This document shows positions 1 through 7,620 of a stretch of DNA of 64,000 bases, piece by piece (the first letter of the stretch is position 1; each line of letters starts with the position of its first letter). Below the pieces are notes generated by a model, which was not told the DNA's origin, made no database searches, and saw nothing but the letters and a program-made list of their open reading frames with translations. The translations under genes were made by a program, and so were the position numbers. This stretch comes from Pseudoalteromonas rubra (GTDB lineage: Bacteria; Pseudomonadota; Gammaproteobacteria; Enterobacterales; Alteromonadaceae): the NCBI RefSeq assembly GCF_000967655.1, contig NZ_JXYA01000052.1:1-64000 (forward strand), in the 5' to 3' direction.

Positions 1-42
1 ATAGAACACTTAATTAAGCAAATTGGGATAAACCATACAGAC

Positions 43-74
43 AAAAAAGCCAGCGTAAAAACGCTGGCTTTTTT
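43..74. terminator. Bidirectional rho-independent terminator
   Basis: Seven-base-pair stem GCCAGCG/CGCTGGC (49-55 and 62-68) with a 6-nt loop, an A-run on the left and a T-run on the right. It ends transcription of aroC on the minus strand and could also end a plus-strand gene lying left of the window. Confidence 0.85.
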
Positions 75-87
75 CCCGGCGGCGCTG

Positions 88-1188
88 TTAAGGTCTTTGC
101 GCCGCAATTGGGCCATGTTGCAAGTCAACATGCGGGTTTTGCCCACGTTGTCTGAGCAAATGATCCATCAGGGTAATGGCCATCATGGCTTCGGCAATCG
201 GGATAGCCCGGATCCCCACACACGGGTCGTGACGGCCTTTGGTGATCATCTCTACCGATTCATTCTGGGTGTTAATGCTCTGACCTGGGATAGTAATGCT
301 CGACGTCGGTTTAAGCGCTATCGAGGCAATGATATCCTGACCAGTCGAAATGCCGGCCAGCACGCCACCGGCATGATTGCTGGTAAAGCCTTCGGGTGTC
401 AGTTCATCCCGGTGTTCTGAGCCTTTTTGCTCTACCACCTCAAAACCGTCGCCAATCTCAACGCCTTTTACGGCATTAATGCTCATCAGAGAGTGCGCCA
501 GTTCGGCATCCAGTCTGTCAAATACCGGCTCGCCCAGACCAACAGGTACGCCTTTGGCCACCACTTTTACCTTTGCACCGACCGAGTCACCTTGTTTTTT
601 CAGGTCGCGCATATATTCATCCAGCGCATCCAGTTTAGTGACATCGGGAAAGAAAAAGGGGTTCTGCTCGACCTGTTGCCAGTCGAACTGCTCGGCTTTA
701 ATCGGCCCAAGCTGCGACAGACAGGCATGGATCTCAATGCCATGCACTTGCTTGAGATATTTTTTCGCTATGCCACCGGCTGCAACACGAATGGCGGTTT
801 CCCGGGCTGACGAGCGTCCGCCGCCGCGATAGTCGCGGTGTCCGTATTTATGCCAGTAGCTGTAATCACCGTGGCCGGGACGGAATACGTCCTGGATTTT
901 ACTGTAATCTTTAGAGCGCTGATCGGTATTCTCGATTAATAAGCCAATACTGGTGCCAGTGGTTTTGCCCTCGAACACGCCAGAGAGTATTTTAATTTCA
1001 TCCCCCTCGCGACGCTGCGTCGTGTACCGGCTTTGTCCGGGTTTACGCCTGTCCAGGTCGACCTGGAGATCCGCTTCGTCCAGTTCCAGTCCCGCCGGGA
1101 CACCATCCACCACACCACCCAGTGCAACGCCGTGACTTTCGCCAAAGGTCGATACCCTGAATAACTGGCCTATGCTATTGCCTGCCAT
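88..1188 (-). CDS. aroC: Chorismate synthase
   Basis: FMN-dependent cytoplasmic enzyme that converts EPSP to chorismate, the last common step of the shikimate pathway; it feeds pheA and tyrA, both also in this window. The 366 residues are full family length. Visible signatures are GESHG near residue 17, the arginine/glycine-rich GGGRSSARETA near 122-132, and DPCVGIRAIPIAEAM near 322-336. The ATG has a GAGGAAA Shine-Dalgarno element 4-10 nt upstream. It follows prmB on the same strand after a 55-nt gap, the arrangement known from enterobacteria, so the two are probably cotranscribed. Confidence 0.97.
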   Translation of the reverse strand: MAGNSIGQLFRVSTFGESHGVALGGVVDGVPAGLELDEADLQVDLDRRKPGQSRYTTQRREGDEIKILSGVFEGKTTGTSIGLLIENTDQRSKDYSKIQDVFRPGHGDYSYWHKYGHRDYRGGGRSSARETAIRVAAGGIAKKYLKQVHGIEIHACLSQLGPIKAEQFDWQQVEQNPFFFPDVTKLDALDEYMRDLKKQGDSVGAKVKVVAKGVPVGLGEPVFDRLDAELAHSLMSINAVKGVEIGDGFEVVEQKGSEHRDELTPEGFTSNHAGGVLAGISTGQDIIASIALKPTSSITIPGQSINTQNESVEMITKGRHDPCVGIRAIPIAEAMMAITLMDHLLRQRGQNPHVDLQHGPIAAQRP

Positions 1189-1243
1189 TGATTTTCCTCA
1201 TTCCAAAAAACACCTTTGCGCTTCCCTGACCACAGGAAAACGC

Positions 1244-2179
1244 TTAGTCGTTAAAGTAATCCAGTAATTGTTTTTTACTGATCACAAAGACACCCAGCCC
1301 GCCGCGTGCAAATTCCAGCCAGGTAAATGGCGCACCGGGATAAAGCGCTTCCATATGTACCATAGAATTACCCACCTCGACAAATAGCAGCCCCTCTTCG
1401 GTGAGGTGTGCTGCGGCTTCTTGTAGCAAAGTGCGTGTTACATCCAGCCCATCCTCTCCCGACGCCAGACCCAGCTCAGGTTCATGATGGAACTCCTCTG
1501 GTAAGTCCGCCATATCTTCCGCATCCACATAGGGAGGATTGGCCACGATCAGATCATATTGCTGTCCGGGCACCCCGCTGAACACATCCGACTGGATAGC
1601 AAAAACCTGCTCCTGGACCTGATGGTCATGGATGTTCATCTCGGCCACTGCCAGCGCATCAAACGAAATATCAACCGCATCCACCTGAGCCTGCTCAAAC
1701 GCTTTGGCCAGCGCAATGGCAATGCAGCCAGAGCCTGTACACATATCCAGGATCCGGGTCACTTTCTCCGGCGACTTTAGCCAGGGCTTGAACTGGGTTT
1801 CGATCAGCTCAGCAAAGGGCGAGCGTGGTACCAGTACGCGCTCATCGACATAAAAAGGCAGTCCCGCGAACCAAGCCTGGTTGGTCAGATAGGCAACCGG
1901 AATGCGCTCATCGATACGCAATCGCAGGTATTCTACCAGCCTGACTTTTTCGCTGTGTGTCAGGCGTGCGCTAATTAGCTCTTTAGGTGCATCAACAGGC
2001 AGATTCAGCAATGGCAAAACCAGACTGACCGCCTCGTCCCACGGGTTGTCTGTGCCGTGTCCAAAGAACACACCATTGCCTGCAAACTGGCTGGCGGTCC
2101 AGCGTAACCAGTCCTGAATGGTGATTAAATCCTGATAGGCTTCTTCAGCCATCGCCTGAGAAATAACAGAGTCGCTCAT
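1244..2179 (-). CDS. prmB: Ribosomal protein L3 N5-glutamine methyltransferase
   Basis: Class I SAM methyltransferase of the HemK/PrmB family. PrmB methylates a glutamine of ribosomal protein uL3 during 50S assembly; PrmC, the paralogue, acts on release factors. The SAM motif DMCTGSGCIAIALA is at residues 145-158 and the catalytic NPPY at 214-217, preceded by an N-terminal helical domain. Total length 311 aa fits PrmB. The PrmB assignment over PrmC rests on the N-terminal region and on position: upstream of aroC and divergent from smrB. Confidence 0.95.
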   Translation of the reverse strand: MSDSVISQAMAEEAYQDLITIQDWLRWTASQFAGNGVFFGHGTDNPWDEAVSLVLPLLNLPVDAPKELISARLTHSEKVRLVEYLRLRIDERIPVAYLTNQAWFAGLPFYVDERVLVPRSPFAELIETQFKPWLKSPEKVTRILDMCTGSGCIAIALAKAFEQAQVDAVDISFDALAVAEMNIHDHQVQEQVFAIQSDVFSGVPGQQYDLIVANPPYVDAEDMADLPEEFHHEPELGLASGEDGLDVTRTLLQEAAAHLTEEGLLFVEVGNSMVHMEALYPGAPFTWLEFARGGLGVFVISKKQLLDYFND

Positions 2180-2264
2180 GAGTTGCTCTCACTACTATAA
2201 GTATGGCGGCATTGTAACGGTTTTTACGCTAGGTTTTTACGCTTTTTTTCTTTAAAATGACGCT

Positions 2265-2819
2265 ATGAACACAGATAAATCAAACTCACAATTGCCAGCC
2301 GACGATTTCGCCCTGTTCCGCGAAGCCGTCTCGGGCACCAGTCAGTTCAAGCAAGATACCGTGCAGCAGCCAAGGCGCCAGACGCGCTTTAAGGGTGAAG
2401 TCATCGCCGAGCAAAAGAAGCAGCATCAGGCTGAATTTTACTTCTCGGACGAATATGTACCAGATATAGATACACATGGCACCGTCAACTATGTCCGCCC
2501 GGGTGCCGACAAATACCTGGCCAAACAGTTGCGCCGTGGTGACTATGCGCCTGAGCTGATCCTGGATATGCACGGCATGAACAAAGAAACTGCGAAAGAC
2601 GAGCTGGCGGCCTTGATCCACGCCTGTAAAAAACAGCACGTGGCCTGTGCCTGCGTGGTCCATGGCATTGGCGAGCGCGTGTTAAAGCACAAAGTACCGC
2701 AATATCTGGTGCAGCATCCTGATATCCTGGCTATCCACCAGGCACCGCTGGAATATGGCGGCAAAGGCGCCGTGCTGATCCTGGTAGACTTACCCCAAAG
2801 CATGGAATTTCGTCGCTAA
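2265..2819 (+). CDS. smrB: Smr-domain ribosome-rescue endonuclease
   Basis: 184-aa protein with a C-terminal Smr domain: LDMHGM at residues 100-105, then VHGIGERVLK at 132-141. In E. coli SmrB cuts mRNA upstream of collided ribosomes so that stalled complexes can be rescued; the same role is inferred here. The roughly 60-residue N-terminal stretch is charged and low in hydrophobics, like the SmrB hook that binds collided ribosomes. It is divergent from prmB, with about 85 bp between the two start codons, as in enterobacteria. Confidence 0.92.
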   Translation: MNTDKSNSQLPADDFALFREAVSGTSQFKQDTVQQPRRQTRFKGEVIAEQKKQHQAEFYFSDEYVPDIDTHGTVNYVRPGADKYLAKQLRRGDYAPELILDMHGMNKETAKDELAALIHACKKQHVACACVVHGIGERVLKHKVPQYLVQHPDILAIHQAPLEYGGKGAVLILVDLPQSMEFRR

Positions 2820-3060
2820 GTTTAATGTTGGGCCATCGCCAATGTGCGTATTGCCCTTCATCCCAGCCCTTATCAAATCCCTCTCAAAACACCCGCTGAC
2901 TGAGTTTTTGTTTTTACTTTGTGCGCCTTCTCACGCTAGATGTAAATTAGCGCCGAGATCCCGTTTTAACACCCTGCTCACTAAGCTAGCGACACGGTAA
3001 CAAATACGTTATATTGCCAGTTAATCTGACTCTTTTTTATTGTAACCTGACTCTCAAACC

Positions 3061-3861
3061 ATGAATGAACTTTTAAGCTCAGACTTGAGCATCTTACTCC
3101 TGGAGCCGTCCCAGACCCAAAGACGGATCATCAGCAACGAACTTCAGGAAGAAGGGATCCAGAATATCGAGTGTGTGGACACACTTGCGGCCGCCATAGA
3201 GAGCCTGAATAGCAGCAAACCCGACTTAGTGATCAGTGCACTCTATCTGCCAGATGGTGACGCACTCACGTTATTGCAGCATATCCATACGGTTTTAGCA
3301 GACCATCAGCTGCCCTTTATGCTGATCTCCAGTGAAACCCGCAGGCCGCAACTGGAAGCCTTTAAACAATCTGGCGTCGTGGCTATTCTGCCTAAGCCCT
3401 TTAACAAAACCCACCTTGGCAAAGCCCTCAATGCGACCCTGGATATTTTATCCCCGGAAGAGTTAGAGCTGGACTTGTATGATATTCAGGAACTCAGGAT
3501 CCTGGTCGTGGATGATTCCCGCCTGGCACGTAATCATATCCGCCGGGTACTCAACAACCTGGGCGCATCCCGAGTCAGCGAAGCCGAACATGGCGCACAA
3601 GCGCTGACTATTTTGCAAGACACCATGTTTGACTTGATCATCACCGACTACAACATGCCAGAAGTGAACGGTCAGGAGCTGGCTGAGGCCATTCGTAACT
3701 CCAACGAGCATAACCATGTCCCCATCCTGATGGTGTCTTCTGAGGCCAATGAAACACATCTGGCCAATATCGCGCAGTCTGGTGTCAATGCCTTGTGTGA
3801 CAAACCATTCGAGCCCCAGGTTGTAAAACAGTTGATCTACCAGCTACTTGAACAAAACTAA
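3061..3861 (+). CDS. Tandem-receiver response regulator, first receiver degenerate
   Basis: 266 aa made of two CheY-like receivers and no output domain. In the first (about 10-125) the acidic pair is replaced by EP at 15-16 and the phosphoacceptor position, residue 60, is alanine in DLVISALYLP; the conserved Lys (112, PKPF) is kept. The second (about 145-265) is canonical: DD at 151-152, Asp196 in DLIITDYNMP, and KP in CDKPF. It should therefore be phosphorylated only on the second receiver, and probably acts by protein-protein contact. No kinase gene lies next to it. Function unknown. Confidence 0.85.
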   Translation: MNELLSSDLSILLLEPSQTQRRIISNELQEEGIQNIECVDTLAAAIESLNSSKPDLVISALYLPDGDALTLLQHIHTVLADHQLPFMLISSETRRPQLEAFKQSGVVAILPKPFNKTHLGKALNATLDILSPEELELDLYDIQELRILVVDDSRLARNHIRRVLNNLGASRVSEAEHGAQALTILQDTMFDLIITDYNMPEVNGQELAEAIRNSNEHNHVPILMVSSEANETHLANIAQSGVNALCDKPFEPQVVKQLIYQLLEQN

Positions 3862-3887
3862 CCAAAAGTTGGTGAAAACCGCTATTC

Positions 3888-3926
3888 AGGCTGGTCAAAA
3901 CCCTCACCATGGGTTGTGACCAGCCT
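3888..3926 (+). other. Strong hairpin without a U-tract
   Basis: Inverted repeat AGGCTGGTCA (3888-3897) / TGACCAGCCT (3917-3926), with an inner AACCC/GGGTT pairing and a 7-nt loop. It lies 27 nt after the response regulator stop. It is followed by A-rich sequence rather than Ts, so it is not a standard intrinsic terminator. It may protect the 3-prime end of the regulator mRNA or bind a dyad-recognising protein. Confidence 0.55.
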
Positions 3927-3981
3927 AAAACAAAAAAGCAAAACTCCATATATTTCAATGCATTAAAAATTTTCTTTAAGC

Positions 3982-3998
3982 TGGCACAACCTTTGTAA
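3982..3998 (+). promoter_or_regulatory. Sigma54-like promoter
   Basis: TGGCACAACCTTTGTAA matches the -24/-12 consensus TGGCAC-N5-TTGCA except for GT in place of the -12 GC. The spacing GG-N10-G(T) is correct. It lies 58-75 nt upstream of the ATG of the small exported protein at 4056. The match is by eye, and no enhancer site was identified. Confidence 0.45.
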
Positions 3999-4055
3999 TA
4001 GTTAGAACGACTAACACATTAACGTCATCGTGACTAACCCAAAAGGAACCAGACA

Positions 4056-4343
4056 ATGAAAACTGCAACCCAACTTAGCATGCTTATCCTGACTCTTGGC
4101 CTAAGCACCAGCGCTGTCGCCGCAGGCAATACCAGCGTCGCAGCCAGTGTCAATGCCAGCACCATTACCAGCAATGCGACCGCAGCCGTAACGCAAGAAG
4201 TGCTCAGCGAGATTAAGTCTCATGTCAGTCAGACCATCAAAGCGAACCTGATTGAGCTGAAAAGAAGCACCAAAGCGGCGCTTATCCAATCTTTAACACC
4301 GGAACAAAAAACAGCCCAGCAAGCGCAAGATAAAGGACAATAA
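4056..4343 (+). CDS. Small exported protein of unknown function
   Basis: 95 aa. A lysine-containing start, a hydrophobic stretch (about residues 6-20) and AVA-AG look like a signal peptide cut near residue 23. The mature part is alanine/serine/threonine-rich to about residue 46 and then an amphipathic, probably helical segment with Lys and Glu; the end is Gln-rich. There is no cysteine. Shine-Dalgarno AAAGGAA precedes the ATG. It is followed after 1 nt by a 41-aa membrane peptide gene, so the two form a small operon, possibly under the sigma54-like promoter. I do not recognise the family. Confidence 0.7.
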   Translation: MKTATQLSMLILTLGLSTSAVAAGNTSVAASVNASTITSNATAAVTQEVLSEIKSHVSQTIKANLIELKRSTKAALIQSLTPEQKTAQQAQDKGQ

Positions 4344-4344
4344 C

Positions 4345-4470
4345 ATGCTGAATGAAATAACACTGTTGAGCTTACTGGCCACACCCGTTATCAGTCTGAT
4401 GCTGGCATATGGCTCAATTGAATTGATTAAACTTCTCAATCAGAAAAGGTCAATGGGACGTACATCATGA
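4345..4470 (+). CDS. 41-residue single-span membrane peptide
   Basis: ATG at 4345, TGA at 4468-4470. It begins MLNEITLLSLLA, has one hydrophobic segment at about residues 6-24, then a positively charged tail (K30, K35, R36, R40), predicting an N-out/C-in topology. AAAGGA lies 7 nt upstream of the start, inside the end of the preceding gene. Close coupling (1-nt gap) to the 95-aa exported protein suggests joint function. No known family recognised; coding status rests on the Shine-Dalgarno, the coupling and the hydrophobic pattern. Confidence 0.55.
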   Translation: MLNEITLLSLLATPVISLMLAYGSIELIKLLNQKRSMGRTS

Positions 4471-4490
4471 CAGGGCAAAACCGGGGTATA

Positions 4491-4518
4491 AAAAAACCCG
4501 CACAAGGCGGGTTTTTTT
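4491..4518. terminator. Bidirectional terminator
   Basis: CCCGC/GCGGG stem (4497-4501 and 4507-4511) with an ACAAG loop, an A-run before and a T-run after. It serves the convergent small-protein operon and the peroxiredoxin gene. Confidence 0.88.
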
Positions 4519-4537
4519 CAGAAAAACTCAGTCGAAC

Positions 4538-5143
4538 TTACAGGTCGCCTTCGTTTTCTGACAGGAACTTAGCAACGCCTTCAGGGCTTGCGTCCATACC
4601 TTTTTTGCCTTCAGTCCAACCAGCTGGACATACTTCACCGTGCTCTTCGTGGAACGCCAGCGCGTCAACCATGCGCAGCATTTCGTCGATGTTACGGCCA
4701 AGAGGTAGGTCGTTTACTACCTGGTGACGTACGTTACCTTCAGAATCGATTAGGAAAGAACCACGGAAAGCAACACCTGCTTCTGGGTGCTCAACGTCAT
4801 ACGCCTGACAGATTTCGTGCTTCACGTCAGCAACCAGGTCATATTTAACCGGACCGATACCGCCTTCGTTTACAGGCGTGTTACGCCATGCGTTGTGAGA
4901 GAACTGAGAATCGATAGATACACCGATCACTTCAACACCACGCTTTTGGAATTCTTCGTAACGCTTGTCAAATGCGATTAGCTCAGAAGGACAAACGAAA
5001 GTGAAGTCTAGTGGGTAGAAGAAAATAACCGCTTTCTTACCTTTGATACGCTCATGTAGATTGTAACCATCTACGATTTCACCGTTACCTAAAACTGCAG
5101 CTGCTGTAAAGTCAGGTGCCTTGCGGCCTACTAATACACCCAT
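4538..5143 (-). CDS. Typical 2-Cys peroxiredoxin (AhpC/TSA family)
   Basis: Cytoplasmic thiol peroxidase reducing hydrogen peroxide, organic hydroperoxides and probably peroxynitrite. The peroxidatic Cys51 is in FTFVCPSEL, the resolving Cys172 in GEVCPAGW, and the supporting Arg127 in FRGSF. The ATG at 5143 (MGVLVGRKAP) is preferred: GGAG lies 6 nt upstream, whereas the in-frame TTG 12 nt upstream falls on that Shine-Dalgarno. That gives 201 aa, the usual length. No AhpF is adjacent, so thioredoxin is the likely reductant. It is a single gene with its own terminator. Confidence 0.93.
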   Translation of the reverse strand: MGVLVGRKAPDFTAAAVLGNGEIVDGYNLHERIKGKKAVIFFYPLDFTFVCPSELIAFDKRYEEFQKRGVEVIGVSIDSQFSHNAWRNTPVNEGGIGPVKYDLVADVKHEICQAYDVEHPEAGVAFRGSFLIDSEGNVRHQVVNDLPLGRNIDEMLRMVDALAFHEEHGEVCPAGWTEGKKGMDASPEGVAKFLSENEGDL

Positions 5144-5411
5144 TGTTATCTCCAAATAGTTAGTTTGAGTTCCAAAGTCTCACAATCACACAGAGCAACA
5201 TGCCATGTCAGGCAACGCTTTTCTGTATCACTGCGAATTGTCACTTATTATTGAGGCGTTTTATAAAAAAACAACCCCTATACCAGATGGTATTATTTGG
5301 CGCTCAGTGTATGCTGTTCCTTCAAAAGGATACAATCGAATTATCCGATAGCAGCCATCTAATAAATTGATGGCGCAGCGAATAACCAATATCACCAGAG
5401 TTTGCAGACAC
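5144..5411. other. Intergenic region upstream of the peroxiredoxin gene
   Basis: About 270 bases between the peroxiredoxin start and the fadR terminator. It is AT-rich near 5250-5270 and must hold the peroxiredoxin promoter. I see no convincing OxyR site, no small gene with a Shine-Dalgarno and no repeat. Confidence 0.5.
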
Positions 5412-5437
5412 AAAAAAAGCACCCTGAGGTGCTTTTT
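5412..5437 (-). terminator. fadR terminator
   Basis: AGCACC/GGTGCT stem (5419-5424 and 5427-5432 region, short CTGA loop) with a run of seven A on the left, which reads as a U-tract for minus-strand transcripts. It starts about 20 nt after the fadR stop. Confidence 0.85.
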
Positions 5438-5455
5438 ATCATAGAGCCGTCAAAC

Positions 5456-6169
5456 TTAGTCCATGATGTCGTCTGGCATGTCGCCACGCAACTGCTGCCA
5501 AATCTCACCAGAACGATGACCGTAACGACGCATCAGTGCAATGGCACCGTCATGATCACCTTTTTCTGCCAGCGCTGTCAGATCGGCGTAAAACTCGCGA
5601 GCCAGCTCACGGGTGCGCGGATCTGAGAAATAATGACAACCAATCTTTGAGTAAAGGCCTTTAAAGCCATTGAGGATCAGTACGTAGATTTTGTTGTTCC
5701 CGGCACTGGCCAGCTGATGGTGCACACGGTAGTCGTACTCGGCAAAGGCTTCTGCTGTGTCGGCCACTTCTGCATGCTTAGACAGAATATCAATCACAGA
5801 TTGTGGATTAAACTTAATCGCAGCACGGGTATAAATGGCACTGATATTGGTGCGTGCAGACAACAGCTGATCGGTCAGTTCAGGCACTTTATCTTCATCC
5901 AGGCGAGCCAGCGTCTCAAGAATATTCAGACCAGAGGTTTCCCAGAAATTATTTACCCGCGTTGGTTTGCCATGCTGGATAGTCAACCACCCATCACGTG
6001 CCAGACGCTGCAGTACTTCACGCAGCGTGGTGCGAGTCACACCAATAAGCTCGGACAGCTCGCGCTCGGCTGGTAAAATCGAGCCTGGAGGGAATTCGCC
6101 ATTCCAAATTGACTCAACTATATACTCCTCAGCAAAACCTGCTGGGCTCTTGGCTTTAAAGATTCTCAT
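5456..6169 (-). CDS. fadR: Fatty acid metabolism regulator FadR
   Basis: 237-aa GntR-family regulator (E. coli FadR is 239 aa). The N-terminal winged helix includes the recognition part VTRTTLREVLQRLARDGWL at about 48-66 and the wing QHGKPTRVNNFW near 69-80. The all-alpha C-terminal domain binds long-chain acyl-CoA, which releases the protein from DNA. FadR represses beta-oxidation genes and activates unsaturated fatty acid synthesis. It is monocistronic here. Sequence resemblance to enterobacterial FadR is high throughout the DNA-binding domain. Confidence 0.95.
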   Translation of the reverse strand: MRIFKAKSPAGFAEEYIVESIWNGEFPPGSILPAERELSELIGVTRTTLREVLQRLARDGWLTIQHGKPTRVNNFWETSGLNILETLARLDEDKVPELTDQLLSARTNISAIYTRAAIKFNPQSVIDILSKHAEVADTAEAFAEYDYRVHHQLASAGNNKIYVLILNGFKGLYSKIGCHYFSDPRTRELAREFYADLTALAEKGDHDGAIALMRRYGHRSGEIWQQLRGDMPDDIMD

Positions 6170-6334
6170 TTAGCACCACTTTTGACAACATAAGGTACGT
6201 CGACAAGCCTGTGCTTCAGTGTGTAGCACACCAACAGGCTTCTGCAACTCAATAATCCACTGATTGTACCAGATGATTTGCAACTAACAAGGCATATCTG
6301 TTCCACCTTATAACAGCATTCAACAAAGGCCGAG

Positions 6335-6354
6335 AAAAGCCCCATTAAAGGGAC
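6335..6354 (-). terminator. Possible weak terminator after the methyltransferase gene
   Basis: On the minus strand GTCCC-TTTAAT-GGGGC followed by TTTTC, with one G-T pair. It starts about 26 nt after the stop of the methyltransferase gene. Short stem and U-tract. Confidence 0.35.
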
Positions 6355-6379
6355 TATTCCCCGACTAAGCCGTCCTTTT

Positions 6380-6997
6380 TTACGGCTTGATGAGTGGTTT
6401 TATGGCAACGCCCTGAACCACGGCGGCGAGGCCTGTGTGATACTGGCCTTCGACCACCTGGCGCTCCAGCTGTTGCAGGTGTTTCCATTCCAGCGGGCTT
6501 AACTCTTCAGCGAGTTGAGTCGCACTCAGCATGGTGCTCACATCGCTGCCGCCGCCAGTGCCAAAATGTATTTGTTCTGGTGCGTAGGCCTCCGTTAAAA
6601 AAACACCACCGGGCTTGAGCGCCCGCACCACGCCTTGATGCAATTTTTCACGTAACGGACGGGCAAATGGCGCAAAAATAGCGATAATGTTATCCCAACA
6701 TTGATTGCCGAGCTCAAACTTACTCAGATCGGCATGAATAAATTGCACCTTTACACCCACTGCCTGAGCCAGCTTTTGCGCCTTCTCTATCCCTTTAACA
6801 GAGCCGTCTACCGCTGTTACCTCAAAGCCCAGCTTTGCCAGGTACACGGCATTGCGCCCTTCTCCTTCTGCCAGACTCAACACACGTTTACCTTTTAATT
6901 GTTTAACCTGAGCCTTTAAAAAATCATTTGGTTCAGTGCCATACGCGTAATCAGGCCCAGCAAAGCGTACATCCCACATAGGATCAAAATTCATCAC
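6380..6997 (-). CDS. Class I SAM-dependent methyltransferase under MerR-type control
   Basis: 205 aa. The opening DVRFAGPDYAYGTEPNDFL is typical of TehB/UbiE-like small-molecule methyltransferases. Motif I is LSLAEGEGRNAVYLA at about 40-54, the acidic end of strand 2 is AVDGS near 62-66, and a post-motif KPGGVFL lies near 128-134. The substrate cannot be read from the sequence; relatives act on thiols, tellurite or other toxic compounds. The divergent gene encodes a MerR regulator, and the promoter has a 19-bp spacer centred on a palindrome, so a chemically induced detoxification role is likely. Confidence 0.85.
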   Translation of the reverse strand: MMNFDPMWDVRFAGPDYAYGTEPNDFLKAQVKQLKGKRVLSLAEGEGRNAVYLAKLGFEVTAVDGSVKGIEKAQKLAQAVGVKVQFIHADLSKFELGNQCWDNIIAIFAPFARPLREKLHQGVVRALKPGGVFLTEAYAPEQIHFGTGGGSDVSTMLSATQLAEELSPLEWKHLQQLERQVVEGQYHTGLAAVVQGVAIKPLIKP

Positions 6998-7025
6998 GGT
7001 CTCCTCTCGTCAAGTGATATAAAGC

Positions 7026-7056
7026 ATGCTACAACTTAAAGTCGACTTTAGGTCAA
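7026..7056 (-). promoter_or_regulatory. MerR-type promoter/operator with 19-bp spacer
   Basis: On the minus strand -35 TTGACC (7051-7056), a 19-nt spacer, and -10 TAGCAT (7026-7031). The spacer holds the perfect palindrome TAAAGTCGACTTTA (7037-7050), extended to AC-N-14-bp-N-GT at 7034-7053. An over-long spacer with a centred dyad is the hallmark of MerR-family activated promoters. It drives the methyltransferase gene and lies about 50 bp upstream of the divergent MerR gene. Confidence 0.8.
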
Positions 7057-7104
7057 GCCCTGACAGGCACACTTTTTCTTCACCTTCACATAAAAGAGAA
7101 CCAC

Positions 7105-7509
7105 ATGGATATTGCCGATGTCGCCAAAGCCTCCGGGCTCAAGCCTTCCACCCTCAGATATTATGAACAAAAAGGGTTGATCCGCAGTGCAGGACGCCAC
7201 GGTCTGCGCCGCTATTATGACCCCTCAGTACTGGAGAAACTGGCATTGATCAACCTGGGCCGTCACGTTGGCCTGTCTCTGGATGAAATTGGCCGGATGC
7301 TGCTGCCTCAGGGCGTTGATATTGATCGTGCACTGCTGATAGCAAAAACCGCTGAGCTGGATAAGCAGATTGCCTCTATGCAGGCTATCCGCGATGGTCT
7401 GCATCATGCAGCTCACTGCCCAGCCCCCAATCACCTCGCCTGCCCGACTTTTCAGCGCCTGGTGAAGCTGGCCGGAAAACGCCTCAAACCACTTACGCAT
7501 AAAATCTAG
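7105..7509 (+). CDS. MerR-family transcriptional regulator
   Basis: 134 aa. N-terminal winged helix: MDIADVAKASGLKPSTLRYYEQKGLI at 1-26 and the wing motif GLRRYYDP at about 34-41, followed by a dimerisation helix. The C-terminal region carries HCPAPNHLACPTF, with two cysteines seven residues apart, a possible metal or redox/electrophile sensing element as in CueR/SoxR/NmlR-type members; which one is not clear. It faces the methyltransferase gene across a MerR-type operator and most likely activates it and itself. Confidence 0.9.
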   Translation: MDIADVAKASGLKPSTLRYYEQKGLIRSAGRHGLRRYYDPSVLEKLALINLGRHVGLSLDEIGRMLLPQGVDIDRALLIAKTAELDKQIASMQAIRDGLHHAAHCPAPNHLACPTFQRLVKLAGKRLKPLTHKI

Positions 7510-7523
7510 TCTGACAACATTTA

Positions 7524-7538
7524 TAATCATTATTATCA
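7524..7538. promoter_or_regulatory. Possible Fur box
   Basis: TAATCATTATTATCA; its complement matches the 7-1-7 Fur model TGATAAT-N-ATTATCA at 12 of 14 positions. It lies 83-97 bp upstream of the first possible start of the DUF418 gene. AT-rich context makes chance matches likelier. Confidence 0.4.
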
Positions 7539-7620
7539 ATTAGTTAGTTTATATGGCTGTGCCTTGTAAGCGTGCTACCATGTCAATTCCGGTCAGATTG
7601 ACCAAGTACTCCGGCTCAGT

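Noticed and set aside
97..832. Plus-strand open frames over aroC
   Set aside because: They are antisense to the conserved chorismate synthase, have no family signatures and no Shine-Dalgarno; their codon pattern mirrors aroC.
4467..4727. 86-aa plus-strand frame starting inside the small membrane gene
   Set aside because: It runs through the bidirectional terminator and then antisense to the peroxiredoxin gene.
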